Assembly: GCF_014280235.1 (NCBI RefSeq) | Contig: NZ_CP047940.1 | Span: 930,001-994,000, forward strand | DNA from: Cyanobium sp. NS01 | GTDB taxonomy: Bacteria > Cyanobacteriota > Cyanobacteriia > PCC-6307 > Cyanobiaceae | Reading direction: 5' to 3' | DNA length: 64,000 bases | Shown here: piece after piece, positions 55,600-63,038 of the stretch | Layout of the letters: each line of letters begins with the position of its first letter | Position numbering within the stretch: the first letter of the stretch is position 1 | Program-made: the position numbers and the translations under genes | Notes under the pieces: model-generated | The model's database searches: none | What the model was told of the DNA's origin: nothing | The model's input: the letters and a program-made list of their open reading frames with translations, nothing else

Positions 55600-56165
55600 C
55601 ACGCCAGCCCCTCCCGCTCCTCCAGCTCGGCCTCGATGCGGGGCTGCACCCGATCGAATTCCTCGCCTTCCACCACCAGGGCGCCGTTGCCCTCCATGCG
55701 GGCCACCACGAAGAAGGGATCGAGGGGGATGTAGAGGCCGTACTCCTGCTCGTCGGCCATGAAGGTCACCAGCAGCTCGTAGGTCTCTGTCTCGTCATCC
55801 TCTTCGTCTTCCTCGAGCTCGTCGGGATCGGGCTCATCGAGTTCGCCGCTCACCGTGAGGGTCACCGCCGAGCGCACCAGGGTGAGGTCATGCTCCTGCA
55901 GCACCACATCGGCCACCGAGAGGATCGGTTCGCTGGCCTCCAGGGTGTCGATCAACTCGGGCAGGTCGTCATCGTCGTTGAGGCGGAACAGGCACACCGG
56001 CGTGTCCACCGGCGTCAGCAGGCCGTAGTCGTGGCCATCGAGGGGAATCAGCTGTTCCAGGAAACAGAGCAGTTGGCGGCCCTGCTGATCCCGCACCAGG
56101 AGGGTGGGCACATCGGAGCGGATCTCGCCGGAGCCAGTCATGAATGAACCTGCGGTGCTCGCCAT
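55599..56165 (-). CDS. DUF3727 family protein
   Basis: 188 residues from ATG 56165, or 180 from ATG 56141. VRDQQGRQLLCFLEQLIPLDG, YGLLTPVDTPVCLFRLND and EYGLYIPLDPFFVVARMEG are tandem-like halves, separated by an extremely acidic stretch (DEPDPDELEEDEEDDE). DUF3727 is restricted mainly to cyanobacteria and plastids and its function is unknown. It is coupled to the downstream HAD gene. Confidence 0.85.
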   Translation of the reverse strand: MASTAGSFMTGSGEIRSDVPTLLVRDQQGRQLLCFLEQLIPLDGHDYGLLTPVDTPVCLFRLNDDDDLPELIDTLEASEPILSVADVVLQEHDLTLVRSAVTLTVSGELDEPDPDELEEDEEDDETETYELLVTFMADEQEYGLYIPLDPFFVVARMEGNGALVVEGEEFDRVQPRIEAELEEREGLA

Positions 56166-56182
56166 CGGAGGAGCTGTGCCCC

Positions 56183-56704
56183 TCAGGATGGTGCAACGTG
56201 GGACTCCGCGCCCCTGGCGATGGTCGCCCGCTCCACCGGCGCCTGCATGGCGGGTTCCGGACCCTCCTGCAGCCACTGCTCCAGCAGCAGCTGGGCGGCC
56301 GCGCTGTCGAGGGCACCGGAGCGGTCGCCGTGGAGGCCATGGCGCTCGGCCGCCGACCAGCTGCTGCCGTGCTCGTTCACCCAGGCCAGGGGCAGGCCGG
56401 TGGCTTTGGCCAGCTGCTCGCCGTAGCGGCGGCAGTGGCGGCACTGCTCGGTGGGCTGGCCAGCGCTGTCGAGGGGAAGGCCCACCACCAGGGCCTCGAC
56501 CCGCCGCGTCGCGATCAGGGGTTGCAGGCGGGTCAGGTCAACCGCAAAGCGCCCCCGGGCCAGGGCCGGCAGGGGGCTCACGGTGAGGCCCAGCGGGTCG
56601 CAGCCGGCCAGGCCGATGCGACGGCGGCCCACATCAACCGCCAGCACCGAGCGGGGGCGCGGGGCCTGCCGCCGCCTGCCTGCGGCGAGCGCCTCAGGGG
56701 GCAT
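56183..56704 (-). CDS. ruvX: Putative pre-16S rRNA nuclease / Holliday junction resolvase RuvX (YqgF)
   Basis: 173 residues from the ATG at 56704. It has LAVDVGRRRIGLAGCDPLG (RNase H-like first strand with the catalytic Asp), LVVGLPLDSAGQPTEQ, and VNEHGSSWSAAERHG in place of the usual DER region. YqgF proteins mature the 5' end of 16S rRNA and are structurally RuvC-like. The start lies 11 bp inside the upstream GNAT gene end. The usual C-terminal DxxAA (LDSAAAQLLLEQWL) is present. Confidence 0.88.
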   Translation of the reverse strand: MPPEALAAGRRRQAPRPRSVLAVDVGRRRIGLAGCDPLGLTVSPLPALARGRFAVDLTRLQPLIATRRVEALVVGLPLDSAGQPTEQCRHCRRYGEQLAKATGLPLAWVNEHGSSWSAAERHGLHGDRSGALDSAAAQLLLEQWLQEGPEPAMQAPVERATIARGAESHVAPS

Positions 56705-57809
56705 CGGCCACACCGCCCTGCCCTGGGCCCACCGGCGTGGGCATGGGCTGGCGACGGGGCTGCCACTGTTCCCACACCGCTTCCAGACGACGGGCGGCCA
56801 GCTGGGCAGGGGCCCGCAGCTCCTGCCGGTGCCAGACGCTGCGGGCCATCAGCACCCGCTCACCGCGCTCCTCGGCACCGCTCTGGGCCAGCCAGCGCTG
56901 GCCGTTCTCCTGGCTCACGTCGCAGCCGAGCCAGAGGGCATGACCCTCGGCGAAGCTGTGCTGGGCCTGGCTGAGCAGCAGCGCGGTGGCGTCTCCGAAC
57001 AGGTGCTGCCAGCCGGGATGCACGGTGAGCTTCACGTCGTGGCCGCCACCGGCGTGCTCACCGATCCAGCGCACCGCAGCCACGGCCTGCTCCCGGCAGG
57101 GATCGAACAGCATCCAGCCGCGGCCGTGGCTCTGGGCCAGGAGGTCGTCAACGCGTCGGTCCAGCAGCTGGCGCAGCTGGGCGGCACAGGCGGCCTGCTC
57201 CAGATGCCACAGCTCGGGCGCGGTGCGTCGGTTGAGGGGGCGCAGCTCCAGGCCGGCGGCGTCGCCACGGCAGGGGCTGGTCGGGGGCCAGCGCCACAGC
57301 CGATCGGTGCGCAGCGGCTGAAAGCCCTGCTCCCGCAGCACCGCCAGACGGTCGCGGTCGAGGCTGGAGGCGGTGGCGATCCAGCTGCTGGCCCCCCGGC
57401 CCCGCCGGATCGCCTCCCTCAGCAGGGTGCCGGCCAGCTCCCGCCGCGCCTGCGTGGCCGAGAGGCGCAGGTGTTGCACCTGCCAGCAGCTGCCGCTGCG
57501 GTTGAGCCGCCGGGTCACGATCAATCCCTGGGGCGTCTGCTGGCGCAGGGCCACCAGCACCTGCGGGCCCAGGGAGGGCCGGCTGGTCAGCAGCTGCAGC
57601 AGCCTCTGGGGCATGGTGAGCAGCACGGCGCGCTGCAGCAGCGGGTGCAGGGGCAGGTAGGCGGGATCATGCAGCAGCGGAATGTGCCAGCCAGCCAGTG
57701 GATCCAGCCGCAGAGTTGTATCGAGCCCGGAGCCTTCGCCGCCAGGAGAGCCGTGGCTCGGTGGAGCCTCCATGGGGGTGCGGGCAGTGGATGGGGGAAG
57801 CACCGACAT
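56694..57809 (-). CDS. GNAT-like N-acetyltransferase
   Basis: 371 residues from ATG 57809, with GAGG 10 bp upstream; ATG 57773 and an upstream ATG at 57884 are alternatives. Two GNAT-like halves can be seen: VQHLRLSATQARRELAGTLL resembles motif A of the acetyl-CoA site, and VKLTVHPGWQHLFGDATALLL matches V/L-x-V-H-P...G a second time. The substrate is unknown. It leads the ruvX-DUF3727-yqeG-proB run. Confidence 0.7.
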   Translation of the reverse strand: MSVLPPSTARTPMEAPPSHGSPGGEGSGLDTTLRLDPLAGWHIPLLHDPAYLPLHPLLQRAVLLTMPQRLLQLLTSRPSLGPQVLVALRQQTPQGLIVTRRLNRSGSCWQVQHLRLSATQARRELAGTLLREAIRRGRGASSWIATASSLDRDRLAVLREQGFQPLRTDRLWRWPPTSPCRGDAAGLELRPLNRRTAPELWHLEQAACAAQLRQLLDRRVDDLLAQSHGRGWMLFDPCREQAVAAVRWIGEHAGGGHDVKLTVHPGWQHLFGDATALLLSQAQHSFAEGHALWLGCDVSQENGQRWLAQSGAEERGERVLMARSVWHRQELRAPAQLAARRLEAVWEQWQPRRQPMPTPVGPGQGGVADAP

Positions 57810-57951
57810 CCCTGGCAGACCTCGGAATGGACCTTGACAGGCTCGAGTGTGGGCTGAGCAGTGGACTGGCTCAAACCAAGCCACCCTGGGCCGATGCTAT
57901 CGCCGCTGAGGCGGCACCGCTTGGCCGCCGCGGCGGCTGGGGCCGTGGGGT

Positions 57952-59154
57952 TCAGGCCGGCCGCACCAGCACCACGGGGGTGCGTTCGTTGGCATTGCCC
58001 GCCGGGTTGGGGCGCAGGGCGCGCTGCAACAGGGTCTCGTCGCAGCCACTGCTGGAGGCCAGCACCTTCACCCGGCCCAGGTCGTTCACGTCCACCACGG
58101 CCACCGCCACCCCCAGGGCCGCCGCCATGCGGGCGCAGAAGACTTCCGGCTGGTGGGGCCCCAGCACGATCGTCTGGTCGTAGGGGGGCGTGGTGCCGGT
58201 CACGTCGTCGATGAGGCGGGCCTGTTCGCCGGCCAGCCGGTAAAACCAGCCCTTGGAGCCCACCAGCTTGAGGGCCGTGCCCACCAGCCAGGCGCCCAGC
58301 ACCCGGGCCGGGCCCACCAGGTCGATCAGGGTCTGCAGCCCGCAGGCGGTGGCGAGGGAACTGGTGGGGTGGAACACCCGGCAGAGCAGCCGCGCCAGGC
58401 CTGAGGGTGTGACCATCTCCGGGTGCTGGTAGCGGCCCTGCATCACCGCCAGGGGGGTCTCCCCCAGGGTGAGCACGTCACCTGGCTGGAGCAGGGCACC
58501 GGCGTAGCGACGCAGCACGGCCTCGGCGTCATCGAGGCTGCCGAGCAGGTGGGTGCGCACGGGCAGCACTGCACAGCGTTCCCCTGCACGCCAGGTGGCG
58601 GTGGCGGGCTCCACCGGGGTGGGCAGCCGCAGCGGCACCAGAATTCCGTCCCGGCGCCAGAGGCGGCCGAACGGGCCGTAGTTGACCCACAGCACTTCGA
58701 GCCAGAGGGTGTCGAGCAGGGCGTCGAGGTCCTGGCCGGGTCCGGGGCGCAGCTCAAGGCTGAGGCGCGCGCTGGTGGCCTTGCGGCCCTTGACGATGTA
58801 GGCGGCCCAGTAGCCATCGGCGCGGCCCTCCTCGTCGGGATGGTCAGCACGCACCCGGCTGAGCAGCTGCACGCCGGCCAGGTCGCCGCGACCCAACAGG
58901 GTGGGGCGCAGCTCCAGCTCGGGCACGAACACCTCCATGCGGGGGTGGGGGTTGCGGATCGTGATCGTGCCGCTCACCCGGTAGCCCCCCGGCAGATCGG
59001 CGGGGGAACGCTCCACGGTGAATCCATCGGCGCTGAGCCTCAGAGGAGACGCCGGCCGCAGCCGGTGGCGCAGCTCCAGCCACAGCAGCAGCAGCCCCAG
59101 CAGCAGGGCCAGCACCAGGACGATCTTGAACACGGCAGCGAGGAACAACGGCAA
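57952..59154 (-). CDS. CofE-like (F420-0:gamma-glutamyl ligase-related) protein with membrane anchor
   Basis: About 400 residues. One N-terminal transmembrane helix (8-27) is followed by a beta-rich domain. The C-terminal part has VLTLGETPLAVMQGRYQHPE, LGPHQPEVFCARMAAALGV and VAVVDVNDLGRVKVLASS, resembling the CofE ligase fold that adds glutamate to coenzyme F420-0. Cyanobacterial members of this group are annotated this way but no F420 pathway gene lies near. The start is uncertain: TTG at 59154 or GTG at 59133. Confidence 0.75.
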   Translation of the reverse strand: MPLFLAAVFKIVLVLALLLGLLLLWLELRHRLRPASPLRLSADGFTVERSPADLPGGYRVSGTITIRNPHPRMEVFVPELELRPTLLGRGDLAGVQLLSRVRADHPDEEGRADGYWAAYIVKGRKATSARLSLELRPGPGQDLDALLDTLWLEVLWVNYGPFGRLWRRDGILVPLRLPTPVEPATATWRAGERCAVLPVRTHLLGSLDDAEAVLRRYAGALLQPGDVLTLGETPLAVMQGRYQHPEMVTPSGLARLLCRVFHPTSSLATACGLQTLIDLVGPARVLGAWLVGTALKLVGSKGWFYRLAGEQARLIDDVTGTTPPYDQTIVLGPHQPEVFCARMAAALGVAVAVVDVNDLGRVKVLASSSGCDETLLQRALRPNPAGNANERTPVVLVRPA

Positions 59155-59228
59155 CGGCGTGTGGCTCGCCGGAGCGTACGTGCAGCCGGGGATCTAGCGT
59201 CGCTGCCAGCTGGCCGTGCGGCCTGGGG

Positions 59229-60626
59229 ATGCGCAAGACCTTCGTGCTCGACACCAACGTGCTGCTGCACGATCCGGCCGCGCTCACCCGCTTTGAAGAC
59301 AACGCGATCGTGATCCCGATCGAAGTGGTGGAGGAGATCGACCGCTTCAAGCGCGACCCCGCCGAAAAGGGTCGCAATGCCCGCCAGGTGTCACGTCTGC
59401 TCGACGACCTCAGGGCCCAAGGCAACCTGGCCGACGGCGTGCCCAACGGCGACCAGGGGGGAACCCTGAAGGTGGTGTTCTGCCGCGCCGAAACCCTGGC
59501 GCAGCTGCCCCCGGAGCTGAAGGCCGGCAACGGCGACAACAACATCCTCGCTGTGGCCCTTGAGGCCCAGCGGCTGGAGGCGGTGATCGGCAGCCAGCCG
59601 CCGGTGGTGCTGGTCACCAAGGACACCAACCTGCGCATCAAGGCCGATGCGGTGGGTCTGATCGCCCAGGACTACAGCACCGACAAGGTGGCGATCGACG
59701 ACCTCTATCCGGGGGTCTGCGAGCTGTGGGCCCGTGCCGAGCAGATGGATCAGGTGAAGCAGGGGGCCGGGCTGAGCGTCGACGGCCTGGAACTGCCGGC
59801 GCCTCCCCAGGCCAACGAGGGGGTGATGCTGATCGACCTGGCCCAGCCAGCCCACACCCTGCTGAGTCGCTTCCAGGCCCAGACGGGCACCCTGCAGCCG
59901 CTGCAGCGGGCCCAGAAGGTTCGCCTGGGCCGGATCCAGGCCCGTAACCGGGAGCAGACCTTCGCCCTCGACCTCCTGCTCGATCCCGACATCCAGCTGG
60001 TGACCCTGGTGGGCAAGGCGGGCACGGGCAAGACCCTGCTGGCCCTGGCGGCCGGCCTGCACCAGGTGGCCGATGAGCGCCTCTATGAACGCCTGCTGGT
60101 GACCCGGCCGGTGATCGCTCTGGGCAAGGAGCTGGGCTTCCTGCCCGGCGATCTCGAAGAGAAGATGGGTCCCTGGATGCAGCCGATCATCGACAACCTC
60201 GACTTCCTGCTGGGTGGCAGTGCGGAGGAGGCGGGTCGCAGCAACGGCCCTGGGGGCACAGGAGGTGGGCGAAGTCAGCGCTCTCAGCGCGGCAACTGGT
60301 CGGATCTCAAGGGCATGGGACTGCTGGAGGTGGAGGCGATCAGCTACATCCGCGGCCGCTCGATTCCCCGCCAGTTCATGGTGGTGGATGAAGCCCAGAA
60401 CCTCACTCCCCATGAGGTGAAGACGATCGTGACCCGGGTGGGTGAGGGCACCAAGATCGTGCTCACCGGTGATCCCTATCAGATTGACAATCCCTATGTG
60501 GACGCGGAGAGCAATGGCCTCACCTGGCTGGTGGAGCGCTTCAAGGGCCAGCCGCTGGCCGGCCATGTGACGCTGATGCGCGGTGAGCGCTCACCACTGG
60601 CGGAGCTGGCGGCGAATCTGCTTTGA
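59229..60626 (+). CDS. PhoH family ATPase with N-terminal PIN domain
   Basis: 465 residues. The PIN domain (1-150) has VLDTNVLLHDP, VVEEIDRFK, NNILAVAL and LVTKDTNLRIKADAVG, with the expected acidic residues of a Mg-dependent RNase. The PhoH domain follows with [16 protein letters not shown] (Walker A), LVTRPVIALGKELGFLPGDLEEKM, and MVVDEAQNLTPHEVKTI (Walker B). PIN-PhoH fusions (PhoH2-like) unwind and cut RNA. A Gly/Ser/Arg-rich insertion of ~25 residues (from about 334) is unusual. The start ATG is 10 bp after GGCCGTGCGGCC. Confidence 0.93.
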   Translation: MRKTFVLDTNVLLHDPAALTRFEDNAIVIPIEVVEEIDRFKRDPAEKGRNARQVSRLLDDLRAQGNLADGVPNGDQGGTLKVVFCRAETLAQLPPELKAGNGDNNILAVALEAQRLEAVIGSQPPVVLVTKDTNLRIKADAVGLIAQDYSTDKVAIDDLYPGVCELWARAEQMDQVKQGAGLSVDGLELPAPPQANEGVMLIDLAQPAHTLLSRFQAQTGTLQPLQRAQKVRLGRIQARNREQTFALDLLLDPDIQLVTLVGKAGTGKTLLALAAGLHQVADERLYERLLVTRPVIALGKELGFLPGDLEEKMGPWMQPIIDNLDFLLGGSAEEAGRSNGPGGTGGGRSQRSQRGNWSDLKGMGLLEVEAISYIRGRSIPRQFMVVDEAQNLTPHEVKTIVTRVGEGTKIVLTGDPYQIDNPYVDAESNGLTWLVERFKGQPLAGHVTLMRGERSPLAELAANLL

Positions 60627-60691
60627 CAGCCATGCCCCAGCAGCGCAAGTCCTAAAGCGTCTTCAGCCATGACGGCTGGGGGAGCATCAGC

Positions 60692-60835
60692 GTGGCTGAG
60701 TTCGAGAACCTTGAGGAGACTCAGGAGCTGTTCCGTCTTTGGAATGCGCGTTGTCACGGCATGTCGTGTCTGACCTGGTTCCTTGGAGCTGTCATCCAAT
60801 CCCCCATGGAACCAGCTCATTCCCTGCGGATCTGA
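60692..60835 (+). CDS. Possible 47-residue small protein
   Basis: GTG start with GGGGGAG 7 bp upstream. It reads MAEFENLEETQELFRLWNAR and then CHGMSCLTWFLGAVIQSPME before ending. It lies between the PhoH and DUF2256 genes. No family recognised. The good ribosome-binding site is the main support. Confidence 0.35.
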   Translation: MAEFENLEETQELFRLWNARCHGMSCLTWFLGAVIQSPMEPAHSLRI

Positions 60836-60859
60836 TCTGAACCTTCCCCTGAATTCCCG

Positions 60860-61036
60860 ATGACCAATTCCGCAGAGCGCGCCAGCAAGATCTGCCCCGT
60901 GTGTGGGCGACCGTTTCAATGGCGTAAGAAATGGAAGGACGTGTGGGAGGAGGTGCGGTACTGCTCGGAGCGCTGCCGGCGCCGGCGCCACACTATGAGC
61001 AGCGATTCATCGTTGCTCCTACACTCGTTCTTCTGA
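60860..61036 (+). CDS. DUF2256 family zinc-ribbon protein
   Basis: 58 residues. [20 protein letters not shown], then [12 protein letters not shown], gives CxxC...CxxxC, the small four-Cys metal-binding pattern of the DUF2256 family. Length and motif agree. Function unknown; in many bacteria it is encoded next to cryptochrome/photolyase-type genes, which are not seen here. The C-terminal 14 residues beyond the finger look less conserved. The ATG has no clear Shine-Dalgarno. Confidence 0.78.
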   Translation: MTNSAERASKICPVCGRPFQWRKKWKDVWEEVRYCSERCRRRRHTMSSDSSLLLHSFF

Positions 61037-61146
61037 ACCCTTCATCGATAGACAAGAAATCGAGGGAACCCCATCTCTATCCGAGGTGAGACTCGTTCAA
61101 TCGGCAGCATTCCTCCGCGTCGTTGGCCTTGCACACCTCATTGCAG

Positions 61147-61238
61147 AGCTAACGCTGCCCCTGAGTGGCAGGCATGAAGCCTGGCGTGGGGCACCATAGA
61201 GTTGGTGGTGCCCTGTCCACTCGAGGGGTGTGTTCGAA
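61147..61238 (-). repeat. attC-like recombination site 1 (end of vapBC cassette)
   Basis: 92-bp imperfect hairpin. Read on the minus strand: R'' box TTCGAAC (61232-61238), 3-nt spacer, stem arm 61210-61228, a 36-nt loop region containing its own GGCACCA/TGGTGCC stem, opposite arm 61158-61173, 4-nt spacer, R' box GTTAGCT (61147-61153, minus strand). The arms pair as CCCCT, GAGTGG, CAGG with two extra bases on the 61210-61228 arm (T61216, G61223). This matches attC: R'/R'' boxes, an unpaired central spacer, and two extrahelical bases separated by 6 bp. Its R' is close to the GTTRRRY consensus. Confidence 0.82.
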
Positions 61239-61296
61239 GTGTCGCTTCTCTATAGACAACCTCCGCAGACCTTCGCATCTACTGCAGGATCCAGAG

Positions 61297-61707
61297 TTAT
61301 CGCGGGCTGACCAAAGGAATCGTTTGCCTTCCATGGCGGCGGTAGATATGGAAGTCGTTATCGGTAGTGAGAAGCAATGGTGAGTCGTTCATCTCCGACA
61401 GTCGAATCAAAGCAGTATCAGCTAGAGATGCAGGAACATTCTCATACCGCTTGAAGAGTGAACTCACAGAGCCGATCTGCTCCTGGAGAACGAAAGGCAA
61501 TTGAACGACCCCTCGCTCAATGAACTGCAACGCCAGGGAAGGATCAAAACCGGAGCGCTTCAGCAGAAAACAAGTCTCCGCAACGACAGCCTCACAGCTC
61601 AGCAACGGAGGCTGAAAACACCGAAACTGTTCAATAGCCCATCTATGGTGGGTGTCGTTGCGACTCAACACGGCAACCCAAGGGCCTGTATCCAGCAGCA
61701 CCGCCAT
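61297..61707 (-). CDS. vapC: VapC-type PIN domain toxin
   Basis: 136 residues. Catalytic acids of the PIN fold are D6 (VLLDTGPW), E44 (VVAETCF), D97 (SLADTALI) and D116 (TTDNDFH). VapC toxins are Mg-dependent RNases, many cutting tRNA. It follows vapB with 2 bp between stop and start, so expression is coupled and the antitoxin comes first. The gene lies in a putative integron cassette ending at the attC-like site 61147-61238. Base composition is unlike the chromosome. Confidence 0.9.
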   Translation of the reverse strand: MAVLLDTGPWVAVLSRNDTHHRWAIEQFRCFQPPLLSCEAVVAETCFLLKRSGFDPSLALQFIERGVVQLPFVLQEQIGSVSSLFKRYENVPASLADTALIRLSEMNDSPLLLTTDNDFHIYRRHGRQTIPLVSPR

Positions 61708-61709
61708 AA

Positions 61710-61967
61710 TCAGTTTGTACCGAAGTCAGACATGTAAGCAGGGTTAGATGACAGATCTACTGGTCCATCTTCACAACAACCAACCAAATCGGCTAACAGA
61801 TCAGCGGCGGATTGTGGTGCTGAGTCTTCCACACCCTGCTCTGAGGACTGGAGAAACGCTGTCAATGCTCGTCGAACCAACTCAGACTTGCTCAGCCGAC
61901 GACGATGAGCCTGCTCCGTGAGCTGCGCATCAAGGGCTCCGGTCAACTTGAGTGAGATCACAGCCAT
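61710..61967 (-). CDS. vapB: VapB-type ribbon-helix-helix antitoxin
   Basis: 85 residues from the ATG at 61967. MAVISLKLTGALDAQLTEQA followed by RRRLSKSELVRRALTAFL is a ribbon-helix-helix DNA-binding domain; the acidic C-terminus (about 55-85) would bind and neutralise VapC. RHH antitoxins repress their own operon. An extended -10 element lies 27 bp upstream and the gene begins the two-gene operon. Confidence 0.85.
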   Translation of the reverse strand: MAVISLKLTGALDAQLTEQAHRRRLSKSELVRRALTAFLQSSEQGVEDSAPQSAADLLADLVGCCEDGPVDLSSNPAYMSDFGTN

Positions 61968-61993
61968 GGCAAGCACCCCGCTTCTACTCCATC

Positions 61994-62002
61994 ATCATAC
62001 CA
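61994..62002 (-). promoter_or_regulatory. Candidate extended -10 promoter of vapBC
   Basis: TGGTATGAT on the minus strand, a TGnTATnAT extended -10, lies 27 bp upstream of the vapB ATG. A -35 is not obvious, as is common for extended -10 promoters. It lies inside the cassette, so the toxin-antitoxin pair would not need an integron promoter. Confidence 0.5.
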
Positions 62003-62122
62003 GCTGCCAAACGGTATTACGGCCATCGTTGGCGGGCTTTTCGCGGAACTGGTTGCAGGGTCTACTTATGCCAGCAGCAGCGGCCTCCTCCACGGGGCAT
62101 TTCTGCTCGCTCTTACCGATCC

Positions 62123-62212
62123 TTCGAACGCTGTCCCTGAGTGGCAGGCAAGAAGCTATCGCAATCCATCGAGAATTGACTAAGGCCTGTCCACTCAAGG
62201 GGCTTGTTCGAA
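62123..62212 (-). repeat. attC-like recombination site 2 (end of higBA cassette)
   Basis: 90-bp imperfect hairpin read on the minus strand: R'' TTCGAAC (62206-62212), 3-nt spacer, arm 62185-62202, 35-nt loop, arm 62135-62149, 5-nt spacer, R' GTTCGAA (62123-62129). The R boxes pair perfectly. The arms pair as CCC(C)T, GAGTGG, CAGGC with extrahelical T62190 and A62197, at the same positions as in sites 1 and 3. The arm sequence is nearly the same as in site 1. Confidence 0.82.
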
Positions 62213-62265
62213 GGTGTCGCTTCTCAACAGGCAGCGATTGCAGACCGTCGCTTCGCCAGCAGAGC

Positions 62266-62574
62266 TCAAGCCACCTCAGCTTCACTTCTCACAGTGGCAC
62301 TCAACTTAAGCCCCAAGGCCGACACGACCTTGAGGATCGTGTCAAAGCTCGGACTGCGGTCCCCCGAGAGTGCCTTATAGAGACTTTCTCTGGATAGCCC
62401 TGAATCCTTGGCCACTTTGGTCATCCCTTGGGCGCGTGCGATGTCACCAAGGGCCTTGGCAATGAAAGCCACATCTCCATCCGCCTCCTCGATGCAGGCT
62501 TCCAGATAGGCCGCCATCTCCTCTTGGGTTCGTAGATGCTTGGCAACGTCGTAGGGGCTGGTCGTGACTTTCAT
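62266..62574 (-). CDS. higA: HigA-like HTH antitoxin
   Basis: 102 residues. The helix-turn-helix (GMTKVAKDSGLSRESLYKAL, about 50-69) and the pattern GDIARAQGMTK...SGDRSPSFDTILKVVSALG match the HigA-2 addiction-module antidote (TIGR02684-like). It follows higB, the toxin-first order usual for higBA. The start overlaps the higB stop by one base (TGATG). It should repress the operon through the upstream inverted repeat. Confidence 0.88.
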   Translation of the reverse strand: MKVTTSPYDVAKHLRTQEEMAAYLEACIEEADGDVAFIAKALGDIARAQGMTKVAKDSGLSRESLYKALSGDRSPSFDTILKVVSALGLKLSATVRSEAEVA

Positions 62575-62876
62575 CAGATCTCCTCACTCAGGTTGTCTGC
62601 CAGCAGAAGCGCCTCATCAATGTCCTTGGCCTGTGAGGACTTGTCTCCTCCAGCCAACAGGATGATCAATGCGGAGCCCCTCTGCAGGTAATAGACCCTG
62701 TATCCAGGGCCATAGTTGATGCGCAGCTCAGACACGCCGGCCCCGACGGGTTTGACGTCACCAGGATTGCCGCCGATGAGGCGTTCGATCCTGGCCTGAA
62801 CCTTCGCTCTGGCCCTCAGATCACGCAGACCCGCAAGCCACTGGACGAAACGCTCTGTCTGGCGGACTTCAACCAT
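62574..62876 (-). CDS. higB: HigB-like RelE/ParE-superfamily toxin
   Basis: 100 residues. TERFVQWLAGLRDLRARAKV, then IERLIGGNPGDVKPVGAGVSE and LRINYGPGYRVYYLQRG, ending in LLAGGDKSSQAKDIDEAL: the phage Gp49-like / HigB pattern (TIGR02683-like). Such toxins cut mRNA at the ribosome. It precedes its antitoxin. Within a putative integron cassette. Confidence 0.9.
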   Translation of the reverse strand: MVEVRQTERFVQWLAGLRDLRARAKVQARIERLIGGNPGDVKPVGAGVSELRINYGPGYRVYYLQRGSALIILLAGGDKSSQAKDIDEALLLADNLSEEI

Positions 62877-62885
62877 AACCCAACT

Positions 62886-62901
62886 GTAGCCTCTTGGCTA
62901 C
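62886..62901. promoter_or_regulatory. Inverted repeat, likely higBA operator
   Basis: GTAGCC-TCTT-GGCTAC, a perfect 6-bp inverted repeat with a 4-base spacer, 10 bp upstream of the higB ATG. It overlaps a possible minus-strand -10 (TACAGT). Toxin-antitoxin operons of this type are commonly autorepressed at such palindromes. Confidence 0.6.
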
Positions 62902-62948
62902 GGCCACGCAATGCTGCCTTGCTGGCTCCCATCAAAGACGACACATCC

Positions 62949-63038
62949 TTCGAACGCTTGCCATCACCTGGCCGCTGTGAGTGAGGCATAAAGGAAATGG
63001 CCTTGCGGTGGCGGCTCAGGTGAATGGCGATGTTAGGT
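62949..63038 (-). repeat. attC-like recombination site 3 (end of HNH cassette)
   Basis: 90-bp imperfect hairpin read on the minus strand: R'' ACCTAAC (63032-63038), which fits RYYYAAC exactly, 3-nt spacer, arm 63011-63028, 35-nt loop, arm 62960-62975, 4-nt spacer, R' GTTCGAA (62949-62955). The arms pair as GCCAT, CACCTG, GCCGC with extrahelical T63016 and A63023. The arm sequence is different from sites 1 and 2, but stem lengths and both extra-base positions are the same. The HNH gene stop codon lies inside R''. Confidence 0.85.

Larger units (their letters stand above)
61153..62128 (-). mobile_element. Putative integron gene cassette carrying vapBC (976 bp)
   Basis: Bounded by the predicted crossover points (between G and TT of R') of attC sites 2 and 1. 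It holds vapB and vapC in minus orientation, a candidate promoter, and ends with attC site 1, the standard gene-then-attC cassette order. GC content is clearly below that of the flanking chromosome. Confidence 0.75.
62129..62954 (-). mobile_element. Putative integron gene cassette carrying higBA (826 bp)
   Basis: Runs from the predicted crossover of attC site 3 to that of site 2 and ends with site 2. It contains higB and higA in minus orientation and a palindromic operator upstream. The flanking junctions at both ends share the 14-base sequence AGCGTTCGAAGGAT on the minus strand. Confidence 0.75.

Noticed and set aside
61140-62250. The two similar hairpins considered as a MITE or IS remnant
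   Set aside because: A third hairpin has different arm sequence but identical geometry, there are no target-site duplications, and each follows a gene set in the same orientation, which fits attC better.
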